DNA of 64,000 nucleotides, from NCBI GenBank assembly GCA_958510875.1, contig OY294067.1, positions 53,890,039 through 53,954,038 of the forward strand, written 5' to 3'. The position numbers were made by a program, and so were the translations under genes. Below the pieces are notes generated by a model. The model made no database searches and was not told where the DNA came from. It worked only from the letters and a program-made list of their open reading frames with translations. This document shows positions 55,766 to 64,000 of this stretch, in pieces; the stretch's first letter is position 1; every line of letters begins with the position of its first letter. The DNA comes from Endomychus coccineus. Lineage: Eukaryota; Arthropoda; Insecta; Coleoptera; Endomychidae.

Positions 55766-58082
55766 CAGGGCTGGATTTACCAACAAACAAATCAAGCAAC
55801 TGCTTGTAGGCCCCGAACCTCAGGGGTCCCACGTCTCTTTTTTTTTGGTTGGTATAATGTTCGCATAATACAATATTCTTTCGTGGATCATATACAACTG
55901 TCTTTACGTATATATTTAAGTTTGACGATATCAAAAAGTACTGGAGAACGATTATAATAAAAAATTATTTGCGAATGACAATGTCCCAGGAAATGTAAGC
56001 GGGTCCCTAACCTTTTGCCCTTTTACAATAAACAATTATCAATTGTACAGACGATTACTGTATAAGAGTTTGCTTTTGTTGCGTATGCCGAAAAGTAAAG
56101 AACACACATTTCAGACGATTCGTGAGTTTGTTTAGAAAGATGATTTCTAAGTTAAGTGCACGGATCCGACCATATCCGGAACTTTCTCTAGAAGGAGATG
56201 GCGTATTTTGTAAACCGTGCGGCAAATCTAAGTTTTTTTTTCTCTCTCTCACCCATCCCATAGCTAAATTCCAGAGTGGTATATAAAAAAAAAAGGAGGA
56301 CACATCTAAATTTGATTTATGCCAGATGATGATTTCATCCAACATTCCTCGGTATAAAGTTAATCATCCTAGTTTTGAGTTATTTAAAAAAAAACATTTT
56401 AATAAATCTTTACCGGATGAAGGAAATTGAGCAAACAAACTATGGAAAATGCTATGTGGAATGTATTTCAAAAATTAAACGGGAATTAGAGGGAAATTTC
56501 TTTTATGTTATCGTTGATAAGACGACAAATGTATGAGGCACTTTTTAATTGTATGATTGAAATTTTGAACGAAAACTCTTCAAGCAAACCTTATTTAATT
56601 GCCGTTAAAGAATTAGAAAAAACAAATAATTTAACTATAAGCAGATTTATTCAAGATAGTTTAACAAACCTCTTCTTACCCAATCCTGTACCAGTCAATA
56701 GAATAGTTCTAATGCTTTGAGATGTTGCGGCGTAGATGTTAAAAGCTGCTGTTAATTTAAAGATTTTTTATCCCAACTTAATTCATTGCAGTTGTTTGGC
56801 CCACGGGGTAAATCGAATTGCAGAAGAATAAGAAATCTGTTTTCGTTGGTGCATGATTTTATAAATTTTATGAATAAAGTTTTCCTAAAGGCTCCGTTGA
56901 GGGTGCAGATATACAGGCTGTCCTTGAACTGCGTGGCCAAAATAAAACCGAAGATTCTTTGATTCGAAAAAAAGTTGATGAGCCTTTTTACTTTTGCCTC
57001 AAGTGTCTTGTTTACCCGGTAGAGGGCTTCAAAATTGCAAAAATAATTTTGTTTTTTTGGTATAACTTGAGAACGTGATGAAGAACTTTTACAATATTTA
57101 GCAGGTGAGTTACTGTCAATAATGGCCATTTTTGAGAGTGGAGCACAGAGCCTTAGAGACCATAGAAATGGCTCAAACTTGAGGATGTAACGGGAAAAGT
57201 GTCCAGAACTTTTTTGTGGTCAATGTAATTCACTCGATATTTTTTATGTAGATAGCTTATCTAATTTGAAAACTTTTCTTACTCTTAGAAAATTTTGATA
57301 AAATCAACGGATTAGCTTGAAAAAATTTATTTTCGAGTCTCTGCAATTTTGGCTTACTAATTTTACTTGATTAAAATACCTTAGTTGCCTTTGCTTTTCT
57401 AATGTCATTTTGGCATTTGAAGAATTTATTCTCGAAACTGTCAGTTTTTACTTTGCTTTCGGTAAAATTTTATAAAATTATGGCTCAAAATTTCACTAAC
57501 ACTGAAATGGTGGTATTAATTAACAATTATTTAGTTACTATGTTATTAATATTATGTTGTGCAAATATATTTATGTTAAGTTAATTCACTTTGTATAGTA
57601 AATAATAACTTATAATTAATAATTAATTAATTATGATGTTAAAGACATTTTGCTTATATTGCCTATATGAAGTCTATATGTTAAGATTTCTCCTTTTTCC
57701 AATAACAATCTTTGCCTATATAAGCGCCTCTTTCTTCAATTTTTGTTGCATATAAATCCGAGCTTTAATTATGAGTATGGAACATGATAAGCTACCATCT
57801 CTCCAGTTCCAGGTGATTATCAACCAATTTTGTGCAGTGAAGAGCAGAAAGCAAATTAGTTGATCGAATTCATACCAGAAGCACTATATTATTTATGTTC
57901 AAGGTTCAAGTTGTTCAAATATATAATTTATAGTTTATTTAAATAAAATTTATGTTCCAATCGTACTTCAGTTCTTCCTCATTAGGAAACTTTTTGTTGT
58001 TGTTGGATTGATCGTTTTTGGAGAGGGAGGCCCCATCACGATGTTGTGCTTGGAGGCCCCGCAATATATTAATCCGGCCCTG
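55766..58082 (+). mobile_element. hAT transposon, about 2.3 kb
   Basis: The inverted ends CAGGGCTGGATT (55766) and AATCCGGCCCTG (ends 58082) are flanked by 8-bp target duplications GTACTATG (55758-55765) and GTACTACG (58083-58090). Subterminal repeats of GGCCCC type occur at about 55808 and 58050. The interior carries a decayed transposase. Confidence 0.85.
56090..57200 (+). pseudogene. hAT transposase relic
   Basis: In shifting + frames it reads LEGDGVFCKPCGKSK (remains of an N-terminal zinc finger), NHPSFELFKKKHFNKSLPDE, then NFFYVIVDKTTN. Next are [52 protein letters not shown] and KVFLKAPLRVQIY. This order (DE-TN motif, spacer, C-x-AH motif, KxxFxKAP) is that of insect hAT transposases. 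Many stops and frameshifts; DKT replaces the usual DET/DES. Not functional. The minus ORF at 56752-57129 is its antisense shadow. Confidence 0.75.
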
Positions 58083-58090
58083 GTACTACG

Positions 58091-58930
58091 TATAGTAAGG
58101 GAACTAAAAATTGGGGTGTCACTAGTTTCAAGACAAAATTCAATCGACTTGCCATCATGACATTGGAGACATATGAGTTTATAATGTTACCTGCTGCTCC
58201 CTTCTTGAAGTTGGTCTTGTCTGGTTCTATCGAGCGCTTCTGAATTATTTCCGCTCAATTTGAAAACGATTTAATTTTTGATATACTTCGAGCACAATGG
58301 AAAGATAGAAATAACAAATATTCATAGAATAAAGTTAATAGAATCGGATGTAATTCAAACCAATGCAGATTTCTAATGCGAAACGAGTAGCAATATCAAA
58401 CTTGTCCACTCCGGGGAAATTAGAGAAAACCTCCAATCGAATTTACGCTTCACGCACACGAACTGAATCACAAACACATCATTGTGATTATGTAATCATA
58501 TTCTCCACACGGATCACTATTATAAAACAGTGCATAATTATTTCAACCCGCATGTCACGTATCTATTCGATGTGTTACAATTTTCCACACATTTTACATC
58601 ACGTACCTTTTTAATCCGTTTAAATGCGGTGCACCCGCACAAACAAACTGATTGATGAGAGTAATCAACGAATGCAATAAACTACCACAAAGACGTGGAT
58701 AATTTGCAATGCATAATAACATTTTCATATTTTAATTAAATTGCACTTTTTTACGAACGTTTACCAAAATAATATAATCCGCATTATTGTGAATTTCATA
58801 TGTATTTATTTGTACAGCAATATTTCCAATAAGATTAACAGGATAATCTCGAAAACTACTGAACAGTTTTGTTGCGGGTTCTAATATCAATATTGTAGAT
58901 CATTATACGTTAAAATGTGCAAATACATTA
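58091..58930. other. Spacer, nothing recognised
   Basis: AT-rich; the 83-aa ORF at 58363-58614 matches no family I know. Confidence 0.4.
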
Positions 58931-58934
58931 ATAA

Positions 58935-59235
58935 ACTATAAATAAAATTCTCGGGAAATAGGTAACATTAACACACTGTTTTAAATTTTCGTCTTTACGT
59001 ACGTTTCGGTCTCACGACCATCATCAGAAGACTTATTATGTCTAAAACTTGATTACTTAAAACTAATTGCATTACACAAAGCGTCCAAATCACACCAATT
59101 TCACTTAAAATGCACCACGTCGCCGAAACGAACAGAAACACGATTAAATGAAATTGTAAACCTCAATGCTATAGTAAAATTATCAAAAATCCACTGTTGA
59201 GAAGATTTCTTAATAAAAGCGTACTCATGTCAACA
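58935..59235 (-). pseudogene. PLE terminal-repeat fragment, inverted
   Basis: The minus strand matches the intact PLTR: TTCGTTTCGGCGACGTGG-type, the hammerhead, ACACTGTGTTAATG-type and CCTATTTCCCGAGAATTTTA near 58945-58965. It is more diverged than the two PLTRs at 49-52 kb. No coding sequence is attached. Confidence 0.8.
58991..59032 (-). ncRNA. Hammerhead ribozyme in inverted PLTR fragment
   Basis: The reverse complement is identical over all 42 bases to 49449-49490, although the flanking PLTR has diverged. That contrast points to constraint or to recent spread. Confidence 0.75.
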
Positions 59236-59499
59236 CATTAAGTGAACGAATAGAGACGAGACTAATAAAATTTAATTTTTAAGACTATTTCAAATATTAA
59301 TAAACCCGATACAAACTGCACAGAATACGTGATCCTTACGTCTCTATGTATGGATCAAAATTAAACTTTTAAAAAATGTTATGGTTTTACCCTATACTAT
59401 GTGAAATGAAAATTTATCCATTTTGTAAAATTGAACAGTACCTGTTGATATAACTTTTATTTGTAACTTCCGTTACTCGAGTTTCAGAATTATCACGCC

Positions 59500-59533
59500 A
59501 TCTTCAGACGGTGTTTGAATACCGTCTGAAGAT
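59500..59533. repeat. Perfect 13-bp stem hairpin
   Basis: ATCTTCAGACGGT and its complement enclose the loop GTTTGAAT. It sits just upstream of the PLE relic that starts near 59547. Confidence 0.6.
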
Positions 59534-59546
59534 ATAGCGTTGAACA

Positions 59547-60050
59547 ATGATTACGACAAATGTGATCAATAACTTCTTAATTTATAAGCAAAGAAGGAAA
59601 TTGGACAGCTACCAATTAAACAAATTAGAGCCACTATCAACAAATAATTTAATAAAATTCAAAACTTTTACTTATCATCCTTCAGTGATTAATAATTTTG
59701 ATAAGTCGTTTTCTAAAATTGCAATAAATACCGTGTAGGCAAAACCTTTGATAAAGTTTCCGACTTCAACTAATCCGGGATTTACAAAATCGATTGTGAG
59801 TGGTATTCAAAATGCTATGTGGGCCAAATACTAACTTGGTATAAAGAATATTTTGTCCAATAATGGTGAAAAATCAACGTTAGCCAAATTTATTTTAAAT
59901 ACAGGACACACTATTTCTCATAAAAGTTTATCACTCTTGAAACACAGTAATGACATATATCTAGATAATTTAGTAAGGATGGAATAGCGTATGCGAAAAA
60001 CAATTTAATAAATTCAAATTTATCTCCAGCTGAGGGTAATCCTTATACAC
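59547..60050 (+). pseudogene. Second PLE family: GIY-YIG region relic
   Basis: The + strand reads LIYKQRRKLDSYQLNKLEPL, NNFDKSFSKIAIN, then after frameshifts SGIYKIDCEWYSKCYVGQ, STLAKFILNTGHTISHKSL and HSNDIYLDNLVRME. This resembles the GIY-YIG nuclease and tail of PLE proteins (SGIYKI-C ... CYVGQT ... AKFILNTGH). It differs strongly from the intact PLE and has several stops. Reverse transcriptase is not present. Confidence 0.6.
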
Positions 60051-60104
60051 CCTAGTAATTATAAACAGTATTTGAACAGGCACATTTTAGTTTTTAATTT
60101 AGTT

Positions 60105-60147
60105 TACTCTGACGATGGCTACTTGGTACCTGAAAGATCTTTCAGTA
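60105..60147 (+). ncRNA. Hammerhead-like motif, third type (weak)
   Basis: TACT (60105-60108), CTGACGA (60109-60115), a helix II with one bulge (GGCTAC / GTACC, 60117-60130), one extra T, GAAA (60132-60135), palindromic helix III GATCTTT, cleavage base C (60143), AGTA (60144-60147). Core bases fit, since the seventh core position is variable, but helix I is only 4 bp and helix II is bulged. Its place just 3' of a PLE reading frame supports it. Confidence 0.45.
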
Positions 60148-60149
60148 CT

Positions 60150-61285
60150 TTAACAGTATTTTCAGTGGATAGGCGTGATTGTTTGTTTTTATAGTATACC
60201 GAAGTTATTTTCTTTCAACACGCATTGATTTGAGAGAATGCGCAATAATAAACATTAAAAATAGAAAAGTTCACCAAAATATACTAAATTTTTATGCGAA
60301 TTTACCTAACCCTAACCCTGGACCAGTTATATTTTTAATTTATTGAAAACTGAAAGGTTCCGAAGTAATTGTTTTCATATCTTACAGTCGAATAATACAA
60401 AATATGATGAATTTAGTAACATAAATTTGGTTGTTTATTGCACCATTAGAAGTGAACATTACACAAATACCACTTTTGAATTCAATGGATACCATGTAAT
60501 TATTATATTCGTGAATCGTGACTCAAAGTAAATACAAATTACTCTCAATTCATTAATTTATTATAGCAAACATTCATGACGTTAAAAAAGATTTTATCAG
60601 TTAAAGTTTTAACTGTTCAATATATTAGTTGGTGAAATCGCTCACACGATTCTAATGTTTCCATACAACCAAATTTTTTGTGTAATTTTGAATAATCTTG
60701 ATTTTGAAACATTATTCTTATCTAATTCACATAAGGTAAGTAGATGTGAACGGGAAAATAAAAATTATACATAATTCGTCATTTATGCCAATATAAGAAC
60801 AGTTAAACCTCCAAAGATTTGACAACAGAAACTTGAAACTCAGCATACCTTGGAATTCAAGATAAATTTGAATTATTTCTACATGTTGAATCCTGAGAAA
60901 CTATCGATGTATAGTATTTTCTGCTTTACTGGAATCGGAATGAAAAATAAATCAATTCATACAATAATAAAGCATTATCACACGTATGTTTAAAATAAAC
61001 GGTAATTATTATTCAAAATTTGTCATGATTTATTGGGAAAAGTAGAACATTGAAGTTGTCCATGGAAGTCTACTATTCAAGATAATTATTAGATTTTTAC
61101 CCCTTAGTATAAACGACATGTACTATTGTAATCCGTAAGTACTGAATTCACAATCATCAAGTCACCCCTTCGTCATTTTCTCTTTATGTATATATAGCTA
61201 GTAATACCTTCATAAATTTGAGTATACCATTGTTCAACAGAAGAAGCCACTGTGTGGCGAAATATGTCGTGTTTTGTCGTATTTT
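60150..61285. other. Spacer, nothing recognised
   Basis: AT-rich. The 62-aa + ORF at 60343-60531 matches nothing known. Confidence 0.35.
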
Positions 61286-61289
61286 GGAA

Positions 61290-61615
61290 TTTGGCCAATT
61301 TCTAGCTACCGCGGTGGAAAATAGTAAATCTAACTTTGGAATCGTGATCAGCGACCTCGAAAACCCCCCGAGTGAAATGTTTTAGTCATTTTCAACAATA
61401 ATTACGAAATTATTAAATTTGGCTATTTTTCAGACATATAATTGGCCAATTTCTAGATACTGCGGTCGAAAATGGTAAATCTAACTTCGGAATCGTGATC
61501 AACGACCCCGAAAACCCCCGGGTGGAGTTTTCCAGCCAATTTTGGCAATACTTACCAATTTTACAAATTTCACAATAAATGTTCACATGAAGATTGGCCA
61601 ATTTCCGGTTTAACA
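61290..61615 (+). repeat. Tandem repeat, about 150-bp period, 2.2 copies
   Basis: Units start at TTGGCCAATTTCTAG near 61292 and 61442, with a partial third at about 61593. Each full unit ends with GGAATCGTGATCARCGACC and GAAAACCCCC, the same motif that closes the 205-bp units at 35035-35444, although the rest of the units is unrelated. Confidence 0.8.
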
Positions 61616-62029
61616 GGTGAAAAATGGTCGAGCGACTAGATCTTAAAGGCCAATATCGTTCAGTATCCGTCCAGGAACGATTTCAAAAAAAATAAGTTGA
61701 TGGTCTGTTTGGAAAAAATTCCGAGCTTTCACATTTTTTACGTCTAATTTGACCCGACTATGATAAAACTGACAAATGAAATATGTAGACAAAAAGCTTC
61801 AAACATTATATACCTCTGCATTGAAATTGAAAACATATTTACGATAAATTTAGATATTTTAGTTTACACTAAATATGAAGATTATATGGGCATGTACTCA
61901 TGACAGGCTGGAAGTTATTATTGTTAGCTTTAAGCCACATACCTAAAAATGAGGACTTGAAAGTACTCAAATAAGAGGGCGAAGTGAAAAGTCCCTGAAA
62001 AATTAAACATTTACTTCATTCCTCAACAT

Positions 62030-63725
62030 AATTTCCTTGTAGCCCGATACATTACATAATTTCTCTTCCCTTCCAAATAATACGATTTCGGCAATCCTTC
62101 AAAATAGGCGTTTGTTTCAGTGATGAACTCATCGTTGGAGCCAATTCTCTTTCTGCCCAGCGATTTCTTCAAGTTTGGAAATAGATAAGAATAACAGGGG
62201 GGGGGGGTTCAAATCTGGAGAATATGGTGGATGACGAATCAATTCGTAGCGCAATTCATGCAATTTTGCCATTGGACTGCGAACCTAAGCGCCTATGCAT
62301 TGTGCTGGTAGAAGATTATTTTTTTCTTTACCAAATGCGGTTGTAGTCGGATCAAATCGGCGTTGAATGGGTCCAACAGTTCTGCATAATATACGCCGGT
62401 GATCGTTTTGCCCTTTTCAAGGTAATCGATATGGACGATACCGTGCGCATCCCAAAAAACTGTGGCTATGACCTAGTTATAGTCTAGGAGCCAGAGCGAT
62501 ATTGATGGTCTGAACATTAACCCGACGGCACTATGGTTTATCGTTAGAGGACGGTTCAATGATCAATTCATCTCACAGACCGAATTTTCCCCCGGCTGCT
62601 AGATCTCGAGATACAGCATCCGCATTTTTTCTTCCTTTTTTTGACTGGAGGTTAACCCTTTTCAAGTTGCGGTTACTTGAGAAGCATGCCATTCTCATAC
62701 ACTTCCACCATGTGTCATCATTTTTTATCGTGTCCGTTTATCAGGCCGACCAGTTAAAATTGAACCGAAAATGGACTGCAAATTAACCCCCCAAACCTGA
62801 TGGAAAATGTTCATTGGTATTGGCAATTGTTAACATACCCTATGCCATCAAAAGTTATCGGTCCATTTCCTAGTAATTGGCCATTATTTGGACCAAAAAT
62901 GTTTCTTTTTTTCATTTTGTGGATAAAACTTGCGGGTTACAAGGTAACATGATGGCACCATGTTAAATAACTTTATTGGAGGTCAAATAAAGATTTAAAA
63001 CTATTGTCATCACTCCTTGCCTATTTCAACCCCCCAAAACCCTCTAAAACCACCCCCCAAAAAAATATGAATCGTATGATAATATAACCAATTTCATGAT
63101 AAATTAGTCAACTATTGAGACTCTGGCTGGGTTTAAAATCGAAACGGCTCTTTTTTATTTATGTTTTTTATTCTGCCGGATGATTTTAGGGAGTTTTGGG
63201 GGTTTGAAATAGGCAAGGAGTGATGGCAATAGTTTTAAATCTTTATTTGACCTCCGATAAAGTTATTTAACATGGTGCCATCAGTGTATGAGAATGGCAT
63301 GCTTCTCCAAGTAACCGCAACTTGGAAAGGGTTAACCTCCAGTCAAAAAGAAGAAAAAATGGGCATGCTGTATCTCTAGATCTAGCAGCCGGGGAAAATT
63401 CGGTCTGTGAGATGAATTGCTCATTGAACCATCCTCTAACGATAAACCATAGTGCCATCGGGTTAATGTTCAGACCATCAATATCGCTCTGGCTCCTAGA
63501 CTATTAGCCGATAAACCCACTTTGACCTTTTTCGGCTTCAATTCGCCAGGACAAGTCCACTGTTTCGAATGTTCTTTGGTCTCTGGTGTGTTGTGATGGA
63601 TCCATGTTTCGTCCACGGTTACGAAACTGCGCAAAAAGTCCTTCTTATCGCGTAATGCGTAATGATTTTTCCACGCAAGAAATAACGGTAAATCAAGACG
63701 CGAAATAGACTTTTTTCATGTTCAC
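62030..63725 (-). pseudogene. mariner transposase 3, broken
   Basis: The start region near 63717 (MKKVYF) soon jumps, through a deletion of about 120 codons, to LRDKKDFLRSFVTVDETWIH with HNTPETKEH. After the palindromic insert it resumes with FWDAHGIVHIDYLEKGKTIT, LLDPFNADLIRLQP, HPPYSPDLNP and NDEFITETNAYFEGLPKS. A poly-C run (poly-G on the + strand near 62200) destroys the third Asp region. Not functional. Confidence 0.8.
62480..63503. mobile_element. Palindromic element in mariner 3
   Basis: The element is 1,024 bp with ends TAGTCTAGGAGCCAGAG and its exact complement. TTA is duplicated at 62477-62479 and 63504-63506; removing the insert restores the mariner order (CTAGTTAGCCGATAAA). It is the same family as 22976-24097 and non-coding, except for palindrome readings. 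Confidence 0.88.
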
Positions 63726-64000
63726 AAAAACCTTTAAGATTTGCTTGCTTTTGATGGGTGTCAAAACAGAGCTGAATGAGATATCAGTCTAAAAATTTTA
63801 ATGCGTTCTAGTTAAAGATGGTACAATGACATTTTCGATTGTGGCGCCATCTGTATTATTTGTCAGGGACTTTTTTCACCTTGCCCTCGTAACTTGTTTG
63901 GATCACATATAGTTCAGTCTAAATCCATAAACAAAAGTCACTTATATGATATATACTTTAGAATCCGTCGAACTTTCACATTTAATGATAGTAGTTCAAT

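Larger units (their letters stand above)
61974..63889 (-). mobile_element. mariner element 3 with internal palindromic insert
   Basis: Inverted ends AGAGGGCGAAGTGAAAAGTC (61974) and ACCTTGCCCTCG (ends 63889) are flanked by TA. The transposase reads on the minus strand. The palindromic element 62480-63503 is inserted with TTA duplicated on both sides. Confidence 0.85.

Noticed and set aside
56752..57129. 125-aa minus ORF as a gene
   Set aside because: It is antisense to the hAT transposase relic, whose + strand motifs run through the same bases.
1..64000. CRISPR arrays, rRNA genes, bacterial-type operons, riboswitches
   Set aside because: None seen; the repeats present are transposon termini, tandem duplications or satellite-like arrays.

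Overview
The window looks like nuclear DNA of an insect, possibly a beetle. It is AT-rich, has short spliced genes, carries a cuticle-type chitin-binding gene and a nuclear copy of insect mitochondrial DNA, and is dominated by transposable elements. The species assignment is inference. I see no bacterial operon, tRNA, rRNA or CRISPR array.

Host gene: one recognisable gene on the + strand, a CPAP1-type protein (single type-2 chitin-binding domain). Three phase-compatible exons lie at 12643-12819, 17478-17712 and 21293-21401. The signal-peptide exon was not found. Its introns hold Penelope-like (PLE) debris, two palindromic MITEs and a defective mariner.

Left part (1-12.6 kb): foldback repeats, a decayed DD41D-type transposase relic, one apparently complete DD41D Tc1/mariner-superfamily element (6004-8376) with a spliced 355-aa transposase, a 978-bp foldback element, a PLE 3' fragment and a LINE relic. 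Middle (21-42 kb): a tyrosine-recombinase (Crypton-like) fragment, a 1.1-kb palindromic element, a LINE split by a GC-rich 1,080-bp insert with a 15-bp target duplication, a 5'-truncated LINE abutting a Gypsy-type integrase relic, a LINE split by two MITEs, tandem repeats, a 944-bp TIR element, and two LINE fragments pointing away from each other.

Right part (42-64 kb): a NUMT with ATP6, COX3 and ND3 in mitochondrial order (43.1-44.7 kb), a second, broken DD41D element, and a nested complex at 48893-54587. In that complex a mariner carries an intact 802-aa PLE with identical 381-bp PLTRs, a tyrosine-recombinase 5' fragment and a hAT-type MITE. Then follow a 2.3-kb hAT element with an 8-bp target duplication, further PLE debris, tandem repeats and a third mariner split by a palindromic element.

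The most notable signal is RNA-level. Hammerhead ribozyme motifs of three sequence types occur on PLE or PLE-like debris: type 1 at 49120-49161(-), 49449-49490, 52413-52454 and 58991-59032(-); type 2 at 55498-55544; a weaker type 3 at 60105-60147. Also notable are the 341-bp inverted modules flanking both DD41D transposases and the recombinase fragment fused into a mariner.
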